Shown here in pieces: positions 25,688 to 33,265 of a DNA stretch of 64,000 nt. The stretch comes from Brevundimonas pondensis. GTDB lineage: Bacteria > Pseudomonadota > Alphaproteobacteria > Caulobacterales > Caulobacteraceae. The translations under genes were made by a program, and so were the position numbers. The stretch spans positions 2,176,001 through 2,240,000 of the forward strand of contig NZ_CP062006.1 in assembly GCF_017487345.1 (NCBI RefSeq). The letters run 5' to 3'. Below the pieces are notes generated by a model, which searched no databases, was not told the DNA's origin, and worked only from the letters and a program-made list of their open reading frames with translations. Position 1 is the first letter of the stretch, and each line of letters starts with the position of its first letter.

Positions 25688-27328
25688 CTATTTGCGCTGC
25701 GCGTCGCTGACGGTGCGGGCGGGGCCGAACTCTGAACCGGCCTTCCACTGCGGCCAGTCGCGGCTGTTGGCCAGGGCCTGACCGGCGTCGAAGACCACCT
25801 CCAGATCCTGGATCATGCCGCGATAGTCCCAGGTCGGCTCCCATTCATCGGCAGCCTGATGATAGCGATTGGCGCGATAGTCGGCGGCCGCCGCCAGACG
25901 CGGGGCGATCGGCTCGTCCACATAATCGCCGGTCGAGGACAGATAGCCCATCGGCACGCCGCGCTTGGCCAGGGGGAAGTGGTCCGAGCGGAAGTAGATG
26001 CCCGCACCTGCGCCCGCATCCCCCTCGAAGCCGCGTCCCTGGGCCGCCGCCAGGGCGATGACGCGTTCATCCAGTTCCGACTGGCCATAGCCGGTGACGC
26101 CCAGCTTGCTCATCCGACCCAGGACGCTGGAGGCGTCGAGGTTGAAGCCCGCGACCGTGGTTTCCAGCGGATAGAGCGGGTTGGCGGCGTAGAACTCCGA
26201 GCCCAGCAGGCCGCTTTCCTCGCCGGTGAAGCTGATCATGACGATGGTGCGCTCGGGCTTGGGCCCCTTGGCCCATTGCCGCGCCAGCTCCAGCAGGCCC
26301 GCCGTGCCCGAGGCGTTGTCCACGGCGCCGTTGAAGATGCGGTCGCCGTTGGCGTCCGGCTCGCCCATGCCGATGTGGTCCCAGTGACCGGTGTAGAGGA
26401 TGGTCTCATTCGGGTGGGTCGTGCCCTCCAGCTTGGCCAGCACGTTGTGGGTGGTGATCTGATCGGTCTTCACATCGAATTTGGCGTCGATGGTCGCGCC
26501 TTTCAGTTCGACCGGCTGGAAGTCGCGGCTGCGGGCCTTGACCTTCTCCTGCTCGAAGTCGAGGCCGGCGTGACGGAACATCTCGACCGCCACGTCGCGC
26601 TGGATCCAGGCCTCCATCGGCACGCGTTCGGCTGAGGGGTTCTGACGCACGATGTCGAACTGCGGCACGGACCAGGAGTTGGCCACGGTGGTCCAGCCAT
26701 AGGAGGCCGGGCGGGTTTCATGGACGATCAGCACGCCCGCCGCGCCCTGCCGCGCCGCCTCTTCGTACTTGTAGGTCCAGCGGCCGTAGTAGGTCATGGC
26801 CTCACCGCCGAAGGTGTTGAGCGAAGGGTCTTCAAAGTCGGCGTCGTTGACCAGGACGACGATGACCTTGCCGCGCACATCGGTCTTGAAGTCGTTCCAG
26901 CCGCGCTCAGGCGCGTTGGTGCCGTAGCCAACGAAGACCAGGGGCTTGCCGCGCAGATCGACGCCGTCGCTGGGCAGGCGGGTGGTGATGGTGGCCTGCT
27001 GGCCCTGGGCCAGGGTTTGGGTCCAGTCGCCGACCTTGATCTGGCCGCTGACGTTGGAGACGGTGAAGCGGTTCAGGCCGACCGCCTGGGTCCAGCCGCC
27101 GTTCTCGCCGCCGGGCGCGAAGCCGGCCGCGGCGTACTGCTGGCTCAGATAGTCGATGACCTTCTGCTCGGCCGGGGTGGCGATGCCGCGCCCTTCGAAG
27201 CTGTCGTCCGACAGGACCTTGATGTCGTTGGAAATGCGCGCCGCATCAAAGTCAGGCGTCTGAGCGACAGCGCCCGAAGCCATGGCGGCGGCGAACAACA
27301 GGACGGCGGCGGACGACATCAGACGCAT
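25688..27328 (-). CDS. M28 family metallopeptidase, exported (paralogue)
   Basis: 546 residues from ATG 27328. The signal peptide ends GAVAQ. Zinc ligands appear in TGHWDHIGM, NGAVDNASGTAG, FTGEESGLLG, FNLDAS and RYHQAADEW, so both metal sites should be intact. The PA-like insert has LVFVGYGTNAPERGW. It is related to the next gene along its whole length. The two C-termini even share the pattern WPxWKxxSEFGxxRxxSDAxRK, a sign of tandem duplication. About 110 bases separate the two; a weak hairpin there is not convincing as a terminator. It is co-directional with petABC but separated from it. Confidence 0.93.
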   Translation of the reverse strand: MRLMSSAAVLLFAAAMASGAVAQTPDFDAARISNDIKVLSDDSFEGRGIATPAEQKVIDYLSQQYAAAGFAPGGENGGWTQAVGLNRFTVSNVSGQIKVGDWTQTLAQGQQATITTRLPSDGVDLRGKPLVFVGYGTNAPERGWNDFKTDVRGKVIVVLVNDADFEDPSLNTFGGEAMTYYGRWTYKYEEAARQGAAGVLIVHETRPASYGWTTVANSWSVPQFDIVRQNPSAERVPMEAWIQRDVAVEMFRHAGLDFEQEKVKARSRDFQPVELKGATIDAKFDVKTDQITTHNVLAKLEGTTHPNETILYTGHWDHIGMGEPDANGDRIFNGAVDNASGTAGLLELARQWAKGPKPERTIVMISFTGEESGLLGSEFYAANPLYPLETTVAGFNLDASSVLGRMSKLGVTGYGQSELDERVIALAAAQGRGFEGDAGAGAGIYFRSDHFPLAKRGVPMGYLSSTGDYVDEPIAPRLAAAADYRANRYHQAADEWEPTWDYRGMIQDLEVVFDAGQALANSRDWPQWKAGSEFGPARTVSDAQRK

Positions 27329-27417
27329 GGAAACAGACCCCTCAACCAAATCAGAGGCCCGGACCCTAGAGGGCGAAATCGGTCGAGTCGATGCAGGTGC
27401 GCTGGGTTGCGGGCACG

Positions 27418-27446
27418 AAAAAACCCGCCGGATCGCTCCGGCGGGT
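27418..27446 (-). terminator. Rho-independent terminator after petC
   Basis: On the minus strand the stem CCCGCCGGA/TCCGGCGGG with a GCGA loop is followed by six T. It ends the petABC transcript 26 bases after the petC stop. Confidence 0.85.
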
Positions 27447-27471
27447 CATCTCGTCTCGAACAGGTTTCGCC

Positions 27472-28347
27472 TTAGTGGGCGACGCCCTTCCAGATGCGGC
27501 GGTAGCTGGCGTAGGTCACCCCTGCGAACAGCAGCAGGAAGATGATGACGCCAAAGCCCATCTGCTTGCGCTCGGTCGCCTTGGGCTCGGAGGTCCAGGC
27601 GATAAAGGCGGCGACGTCCTTGGCCATCTGATCGACGGTGGCTTCGGTGCCGTCGTCATAGGTGACCTGGCCGGCGCGCAGCGGCGCGGGCATGGCGATG
27701 AAGCCGCCCGGAGGGGCGTGGCCCTCGCCTTCCCAGAACGGGGTCAGGTCGCCGGCCATATAGGGGTTGTAGTGCTGAGCCGAGGTCATTTTCAGACCCT
27801 TGGGCGGAGCGCCGTAACCCGACAGCAGCGAGTAGATGTAGTTGGCGCCGTCGTGACGGGCCTTGGCCATGACCGACAGGTCGGGCGGAGCCGCGCCGCC
27901 GTTGGCGGCGGCCGCAGCCGTGGCGTTCGGATAGGGATTCGGGAACTTGTCAGCCGTGGTGGCGTCGCGCATCAGCGCCTCGCCCGTCTCGCTGTCGATG
28001 TCCGGAACCTGAGACTCCTTGGCCAGGGCCTTCACGACCGGGTTGTCGTTCGGGTTCGGATACTCCGGGTTCCAGAACGGCCCGTGCTTGTCGCCCAGGT
28101 TGCGGAAGTGCACCAGGTTCATGCTGTGGCACGAGGCGCAGACTTCCTTGTAGACCTTGTAGCCGCGCTGAAGCTGGCCCTGGTCGTAGGTGCCAAACGG
28201 CCCCTCGAAGCTGAAGCCGCCGCTGCGCGGATGCTTGGCGCCCCCGGCGGCCAGCGCCGGAGCGGCGGTGGCGGCCAGGCCCAGAGCGGCCGTCAGAACG
28301 ACCAGGGTCTTGCGGAAGGACACGGTTTTCTTCTCGTTGGAAATCAT
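27472..28347 (-). CDS. petC: cytochrome c1 of the bc1 complex
   Basis: 291 residues from ATG 28347, five bases after the cytochrome b stop; a longer open frame reaching 28776 lies inside petB and is rejected. The signal peptide ends ALAA. EVCASCHSMN holds the haem c site C70-x-x-C73-H74. The C-terminal anchor GFGVIIFLLLFAGVTYASY holds it in the inner membrane. A methionine ligand is probably in the PPGGFIAMPAPL region. It passes electrons from the Rieske protein to soluble or membrane cytochrome c. Confidence 0.95.
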   Translation of the reverse strand: MISNEKKTVSFRKTLVVLTAALGLAATAAPALAAGGAKHPRSGGFSFEGPFGTYDQGQLQRGYKVYKEVCASCHSMNLVHFRNLGDKHGPFWNPEYPNPNDNPVVKALAKESQVPDIDSETGEALMRDATTADKFPNPYPNATAAAAANGGAAPPDLSVMAKARHDGANYIYSLLSGYGAPPKGLKMTSAQHYNPYMAGDLTPFWEGEGHAPPGGFIAMPAPLRAGQVTYDDGTEATVDQMAKDVAAFIAWTSEPKATERKQMGFGVIIFLLLFAGVTYASYRRIWKGVAH

Positions 28348-28352
28348 CGCGC

Positions 28353-29648
28353 TCAGCCCTTCTGCTCGGTGACGGGCAGGACCGGCTCGGAGATCGTCGC
28401 CGGGACCGGCAGCGGCTTCTCGCGAAGGCCGAGGAACGGCATCAGCACCAGGAAGAAGATGAAATAGTAAGCCGTGAACAGACGCGTCAGCCACAGGTAG
28501 GAGTTCAGTTGGCCGTCGATCAGATTGAAGCTGGGCATGCCCGGAACAACCGGGGCGTCCGGCAGCTGACCACCACACCAGCCGAGGCCGAAGCACACGA
28601 ACAGGAAGATGATGAAGCAGGTGCGCATCGTCGGGCGGTAACGCATCGAGCGCACCTTGGACGTGTCCAGCCAGGGCAGGACGAACAGCACGCCAATGGC
28701 GCCGAACATGGCCACCACGCCGCCGAACTTGTCGGGGATGGCGCGCAGGATGGCGTAGAAGGGCAGCATGTACCACTCAGGCACGATGTGCGCCGGGGTC
28801 TGCAGCGGATTGGCCGGGATATAGTTGTCGGCGTGGCCCAGGGCGTTCGGCTGATAGAAGACGAAGACCGAGAACAGGATCAGGAAGAGGATGATCGCGA
28901 AGCCGTCCTTGACCGTGAAATACGGGTGGAAGGGCAGCATGTCCTTCTTCTGGCGGTCCTTCGGGATCAGGATGCCGACCGGGTTGTTCTGACCGGCGGC
29001 GTGCAGGGCCCACAGGTGCAGCACCACGCAGCCGGCGATGACGAACGGCAGCAGGTAGTGCAGCGAGAAGAAGCGGTTCAGCGTGGCGTTGTCGATCGCC
29101 GGGCCGCCGCGCAGCCAGATCAGGATCGGTTCGCCGATGACCGGAATGGCGCCGATCAGGTTGGTGATGACCTCAGCGCCCCAGAAGGACATCTGGCCCC
29201 ACGGCAGGACGTAGCCCAGGAAGGCGGTGGCGATCATCAGGAAGAAGATGACGCAGCCGACGATCCAGATCATCTCGCGCGGCGCCTTGTAGGAGCCGTA
29301 ATAGAGACCGCGCAGCATGTGCAGATAGACGGCGATGAAGAACATCGACGCGCCGTTGGCGTGCACATAGCGGATCAGCCAGCCGCCGTTGACGTCGCGC
29401 ATGATGCGCTCGACCGACTCGAAGGCCAGGGCCGTGTTCGGCGTATAGTGCATGGCCAGAACGATGCCGGTGATGATCTGGGTCATCAGGCACAGGGCCA
29501 GGATGCCGCCGAAGGTCCACCAGTAGTTCAGGTTACGGGGGGTCGGCAGGTTGGCGTAGTCCATGCCGAAACGGATGATCGGCAGGCGGGTGTCCATCCA
29601 CCGCTCAATCGCGGTCTTGGGGACGTAGGTGGATTCGTGATCGCTCAT
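28353..29648 (-). CDS. petB: cytochrome b of the bc1 complex
   Basis: 431 residues, an eight-helix membrane protein. The quinol-site motif PEWY is present ([18 protein letters not shown]). The two haem-ligating histidine pairs lie in [17 protein letters not shown] and [16 protein letters not shown]. The N-terminus [14 protein letters not shown] is typical of proteobacterial cytochrome b. It is a separate gene from cytochrome c1, unlike the fused FbcH form. It sits 17 bases after petA, in a single operon. Confidence 0.97.
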   Translation of the reverse strand: MSDHESTYVPKTAIERWMDTRLPIIRFGMDYANLPTPRNLNYWWTFGGILALCLMTQIITGIVLAMHYTPNTALAFESVERIMRDVNGGWLIRYVHANGASMFFIAVYLHMLRGLYYGSYKAPREMIWIVGCVIFFLMIATAFLGYVLPWGQMSFWGAEVITNLIGAIPVIGEPILIWLRGGPAIDNATLNRFFSLHYLLPFVIAGCVVLHLWALHAAGQNNPVGILIPKDRQKKDMLPFHPYFTVKDGFAIILFLILFSVFVFYQPNALGHADNYIPANPLQTPAHIVPEWYMLPFYAILRAIPDKFGGVVAMFGAIGVLFVLPWLDTSKVRSMRYRPTMRTCFIIFLFVCFGLGWCGGQLPDAPVVPGMPSFNLIDGQLNSYLWLTRLFTAYYFIFFLVLMPFLGLREKPLPVPATISEPVLPVTEQKG

Positions 29649-29665
29649 GGGTCCTCTGTCCGTCC

Positions 29666-30226
29666 TCAGCCGATCTTCACGCGGGTGTCGGACACGTATT
29701 CGTAGTTCGGCACCACCAGGTTCTTGGGCGCCGGTCCCTTACGGATGCGGCCCGAGGCGTCGTAGTGCGAGCCGTGGCAGGGGCAGAACCAGCCGCCGTA
29801 GTCGCCCGAGCCGAAGGTCGGAACGCAGCCCAGGTGGGTGCAGGAGCCGATGACCACCAGATACTTCTCGTGGCCGGGCTTGGTGCGCTCGGCGTCGGTC
29901 TGGGGTTCCTTCAGATCCGAGGCGTGGTCGTCGGCGATGACGCGCGTCAGTTCGGCCGGGGTGCGGTAACGCACGAAGACCGGCTTGCCCTGCCACTTGA
30001 TGACGACCTGCTGGCCTTCCTGAACCTTGGTCAGATCGAATTCGATCGAGGCCAGGGCCAGGGTGTCGGCGGCGGGGTTCATCTGGTTGATCAGCGGCCA
30101 GGCCACCATCACCCCCGCACCGACCGCGGCGGCGCCGGCGGCGATGTGGATGAAATCGCGGCGGGTGGCGTCGCCGCCCCCGTGTTGGCCCTCAGGCCCT
30201 TCAGCATTCACGACCGATTCGGCCAC
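29666..30226 (-). CDS. petA: Rieske iron-sulfur subunit of the bc1 complex
   Basis: 186 residues from a GTG. The twin-arginine motif [10 protein letters not shown] at 21-30 shows export through Tat with the folded cluster, and the following hydrophobic stretch anchors it. CTHLGC (C129, H131, C134) and CPCHGSHY (C148, C150, H151) supply the [2Fe-2S] ligands and the stabilising disulfide. It is the first gene of petABC and is divergent from trmL. A 24-base palindrome in the space between may be an operator. Confidence 0.97.
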   Translation of the reverse strand: MAESVVNAEGPEGQHGGGDATRRDFIHIAAGAAAVGAGVMVAWPLINQMNPAADTLALASIEFDLTKVQEGQQVVIKWQGKPVFVRYRTPAELTRVIADDHASDLKEPQTDAERTKPGHEKYLVVIGSCTHLGCVPTFGSGDYGGWFCPCHGSHYDASGRIRKGPAPKNLVVPNYEYVSDTRVKIG

Positions 30227-30339
30227 GCTCTCACCTCTGCACTCCCGATCGCCCGCCCCCGGAAGGGGTTAGTCGTCGGCATGGATCGTCCCTGCGAGAC
30301 GGCAGAAGATGCCTGCGGCCCTTGTTTTACCGCATTCCA

Positions 30340-30363
30340 CGCAAGTTGCTGACACAACTTGCG
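30340..30363. promoter_or_regulatory. perfect palindrome between petA and trmL
   Basis: CGCAAGTTG-CTGACA-CAACTTGCG: nine-base arms are exact. It lies about 115 bases before petA and 60 before trmL. The shape suits a dimeric regulator; I do not recognise the binding protein. Confidence 0.45.
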
Positions 30364-30421
30364 AAACGGTCGCAACAAAGACCGCGACAAGACCCCGCCC
30401 CGCGCGTATGACGGCCTTAGA

Positions 30422-30877
30422 ATGCGTCTCGCCCTTTTTCAACCTGACATCCCGCAGAATGTGGGCGCCTGTATCCGACAGAGCGCCTGTTTCGGCGTGG
30501 AATTGCATGTCATCGAGCCCACCGGTTTCCGTTTCGACGACCGCGCCATGAAGCGCGCGGCGCTGGATTACGGGCCGCTATCGCACATGACCCGCCACGC
30601 CGACTGGGAGGCCTTCCAGCGCGACCGCGCACCGGGACGGCTGGTCCTGTTCACCACCAGGGGCGCCACGCCGCTGACAGAATTCGAATTCCGGCCCGAC
30701 GATATTCTGCTTTTCGGCAAGGAAAGCGCCGGCGCGCCCGACTATGTCCACGCCGCCGCAGACGCACGGGTCTTCATCCCCATCCGCCCCGAGACGAGGT
30801 CGCTGAACCTGTCGGTCAGCGCCGGCATCGCCCTGTGGGAAGGCTTGAGGCAGTTGGGCGAGTTGCCCAGCCGCTAG
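30422..30877 (+). CDS. trmL: tRNA (cytidine/uridine-34 2'-O)-methyltransferase TrmL
   Basis: 151 residues from ATG 30422; the frame is open further upstream, but the family begins MRLALFQPDIPQNVGACIR. This is the small SPOUT methyltransferase that modifies the wobble base of two leucine tRNAs. The knot motifs are LFGKESAGAP near 98-107 and IPIRPETRSLNLSVSAGIA near 120-138. It is divergent from petABC, as in related genomes. Confidence 0.95.
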   Translation: MRLALFQPDIPQNVGACIRQSACFGVELHVIEPTGFRFDDRAMKRAALDYGPLSHMTRHADWEAFQRDRAPGRLVLFTTRGATPLTEFEFRPDDILLFGKESAGAPDYVHAAADARVFIPIRPETRSLNLSVSAGIALWEGLRQLGELPSR

Positions 30878-30880
30878 ACA

Positions 30881-30901
30881 CCCTCTCCCGGCGGGAGAGG
30901 G
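30881..30901. terminator. palindromic CTCCC/GGGAG hairpin after trmL
   Basis: CCCTCTCCC-GGC-GGGAGAGGG, a nine-base-pair stem, begins three bases after the trmL stop, followed by GACACGTGAGGCGAAG. It is of the same kind as the hairpins at 3687, 10226 and 16455 and separates convergent genes. Confidence 0.5.
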
Positions 30902-30934
30902 GACACGTGAGGCGAAGCCCTTCTAGAGCTCCCC

Positions 30935-32212
30935 CTACTCCGGCGCGCCGTCGTTGGGCAGTTGCGCCAGGCTGGGGCGTTCGCCGCGCTGAGCCGTGGC
31001 GGCGGCTTCGACCGCCCGCATGGTGCGCAGCAGGTTCTCGCCCGAGATCTTGCGGATGTCGGCCTCGCTCCAACCGCGACGCATCAGCTCGGCCAGGATG
31101 CGCGGATAGGCCTCCACGCTCTCGACGCCCTCGGGCAGGCTGTCGACGCCGTCGAAGTCGCCGCCCAGACCGACATGGTCGATGCCGGCCACGTCTCGGA
31201 CATGCTGGATATGGGCCACCACGTCGTCCAGCGTCGCCTTGGGCGCCGGGTTGGCGGCGTTGAACGCCTCCATGCCCGCCTTGACCGCATCGGGATCGCC
31301 GGGGTTCAGGGCCGTCAAGCGCGTCATCTCGGCCCCGCGCGCCGCGCCCGAGGCCCGCACGGCCTCGCTGATGAAGCCCGGCACGAAGGTGACCATGACA
31401 ATGCCGCCGTTGGCCGGCATCTGGCGCAGGACAGCATCGGGCACGTTGCGCGGGTGGCCGGTCACAGCCCGCGCCGACGAGTGCGAGAAGATCACCGGGG
31501 CCGTCGAGACACGGATGGCGTCGGTCATCGTCTCTTCCGAGACGTGGCTCAGGTCCACCATCATGCCGATGCGGTTCATCTCCTTGACCACCTGCTCGCC
31601 GAAAGGCGACAGGCCGCCCCACTTGGGCGCGTCCGTGGCGCTGTCGGCCCAGGTCGTGGTCTTGGAGTGGGTCAGCGTCATGTAACGCGCGCCGGAATCA
31701 TAGAACTCGCGCAGCAGGCCGAGGGAATCGTCGATCGAATAGCCGCCTTCCATGCCGATCAGGCTGGCGATGCGGCCCGCCTTGTGGATGCGGACGATGT
31801 CATCGGCGGTGGTGGCGATCTCGAACACCGAGGGATAGGCGGAGGCGATCCGCTTGACCGTGTCGATCTGCTCGAAGGTGGCCTTGGCGGCCTCGACCGG
31901 CTCCAGGCTGGCGGGGACATAGACCGACCAGAACTGGGCCCCGACACCGCCCGCGCGCAGGCGCGGAATATCCGTGTGCAGGCGCGTCGTTGCTTCGAGA
32001 TTAGTCGCCAGATCAACACGGTAGGGGTCGTTCCCGAAGCTCTGGCGCAGGGCCCAGGGCAAGTCGTTATGGCCATCGATCAAGGGCGTGCGGCGCAGGA
32101 TCTGCAGCACCCGCTCCTGCCCCGCCGCATCACCACGCGCCTGGGCCTGAGCAAGGGCGGGTCCGGTCAGAACAGCGAGCGAGACGGCGGCGAGCAAGGC
32201 GGTGCGGATCAT
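30935..32212 (-). CDS. M19 family membrane dipeptidase, exported
   Basis: 425 residues from ATG 32212, with AAGGGGAA six bases upstream. The signal peptide ends PALAQ. Binuclear zinc residues are seen in LIDGHNDLPW, GMEGGYSI, DLSHVSEETM and SHSSARAV, plus DHVGLGGDFDG. This is the renal dipeptidase (M19) family, which cleaves dipeptides including those with D-residues at the C-terminus. A signal peptide without a retained anchor suggests a periplasmic enzyme. With the two M28 enzymes it gives three exported peptidases within 9 kb. Confidence 0.94.
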   Translation of the reverse strand: MIRTALLAAVSLAVLTGPALAQAQARGDAAGQERVLQILRRTPLIDGHNDLPWALRQSFGNDPYRVDLATNLEATTRLHTDIPRLRAGGVGAQFWSVYVPASLEPVEAAKATFEQIDTVKRIASAYPSVFEIATTADDIVRIHKAGRIASLIGMEGGYSIDDSLGLLREFYDSGARYMTLTHSKTTTWADSATDAPKWGGLSPFGEQVVKEMNRIGMMVDLSHVSEETMTDAIRVSTAPVIFSHSSARAVTGHPRNVPDAVLRQMPANGGIVMVTFVPGFISEAVRASGAARGAEMTRLTALNPGDPDAVKAGMEAFNAANPAPKATLDDVVAHIQHVRDVAGIDHVGLGGDFDGVDSLPEGVESVEAYPRILAELMRRGWSEADIRKISGENLLRTMRAVEAAATAQRGERPSLAQLPNDGAPE

Positions 32213-32274
32213 GGACTTCCCCTTAGAACTGTTACAGCCACGCTGACACAGGCGGCGCGGCATGGGAACCGGGT

Positions 32275-32288
32275 CTGATCTGGATCAA
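32275..32288. promoter_or_regulatory. FNR/FixK-type operator upstream of hemF
   Basis: CTGAT-CTGG-ATCAA differs from the FNR/FixK consensus TTGAT-N4-ATCAA at one base. It ends 64 bases before the hemF ATG, a position suited to oxygen-linked control. Confidence 0.6.
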
Positions 32289-32352
32289 GGCCTTCTTTCT
32301 TGCCGGGGCGCATGAAGCCCGCACCGCACACTGTTCACAAAGGCCGCCCGTC

Positions 32353-33246
32353 ATGGTTGAAGCCCTGATGATCCAAGAGACCCCCACCCTGATGGTCGAA
32401 CATCGCGAGCGCGCCCGCGTCTGGTTCGAAACCCTGCGTGATCAGATCCACGCCGGTTTCGAGGCTCTGGAAGACGCCGCGCCCGCCGACCTCTTCCCCG
32501 GCGAAGCCGGCCGCTTCGTGCGCACGCCCTGGGACCGCCAGGAAGGTGGTGGCGGCGTCATGGGCATGATGCACGGCCGCTTGTTCGAGAAGGTCGGCGT
32601 CCACTGCTCGACCGTGCATGGAACCTTCCCCGCCGACTACGCCAGGAATGTTCCCGGCGCCGAAGAAGACCCGCGCTTCTTCGCCACCGGCATCAGCCTG
32701 ATCTGTCACCCGGTCAGCCCGCGCGTGCCGGCTGTGCACATGAACACCCGGTTGATCTCGACCACGAAGACCTGGTTCGGCGGCGGCGGCGACCTGACGC
32801 CGGTTCTCGACGTTGACCGTCGCGACGATCACCCCGACACCCTGGCCTTCCACGCCGCCATGAAGGGCGCCTGCGACGCCTATGACCCCTCGTGGCACGC
32901 CAAGTACAAGCAGTGGTGCGACGAGTACTTCTTCCTGCCCCACCGCAACGAACCGCGCGGCACCGGCGGCATCTTCTACGACCACCACGACAGCGGCGAC
33001 TGGGAACGCGACTTCGCCTTCACCCAGGACGTGGGCAAGGCTTTCCTCGAGGCCTATTCCCAGATCGTCGCCGGTCGCATGACCGAGGCCTGGACGCCCG
33101 AGGAGCGCGAGGAACAGCTGATCCGTCGCGGCCGCTACGTCGAGTTCAACCTGCTGTACGATCGCGGCACCACCTTCGGATTGAAGACCGGCGGCAACGT
33201 GGATTCGATCCTCAGTTCCATGCCGCCCGTGGTGAAGTGGCCCTGA
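32353..33246 (+). CDS. hemF: oxygen-dependent coproporphyrinogen III oxidase
   Basis: 297 residues. It converts coproporphyrinogen III to protoporphyrinogen IX using oxygen, in the cytoplasm. The family block [14 protein letters not shown] near 137-150 is intact, with HMNTRLI just before and [18 protein letters not shown] after. [17 protein letters not shown] and [20 protein letters not shown] complete the signature. The start chosen has AAGG nine bases upstream; an ATG eight codons in is possible. No hemN is in view, so this window shows only the aerobic route. The FNR-like box upstream fits the known oxygen regulation of hemF. Confidence 0.97.
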   Translation: MVEALMIQETPTLMVEHRERARVWFETLRDQIHAGFEALEDAAPADLFPGEAGRFVRTPWDRQEGGGGVMGMMHGRLFEKVGVHCSTVHGTFPADYARNVPGAEEDPRFFATGISLICHPVSPRVPAVHMNTRLISTTKTWFGGGGDLTPVLDVDRRDDHPDTLAFHAAMKGACDAYDPSWHAKYKQWCDEYFFLPHRNEPRGTGGIFYDHHDSGDWERDFAFTQDVGKAFLEAYSQIVAGRMTEAWTPEEREEQLIRRGRYVEFNLLYDRGTTFGLKTGGNVDSILSSMPPVVKWP

Positions 33247-33265
33247 GGAAGGGGCGAACCCGACT

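Noticed and set aside
28348..28776. Upstream extension of the petC frame
   Set aside because: It lies inside petB in another frame; the cytochrome c1 signal peptide starts at 28347.
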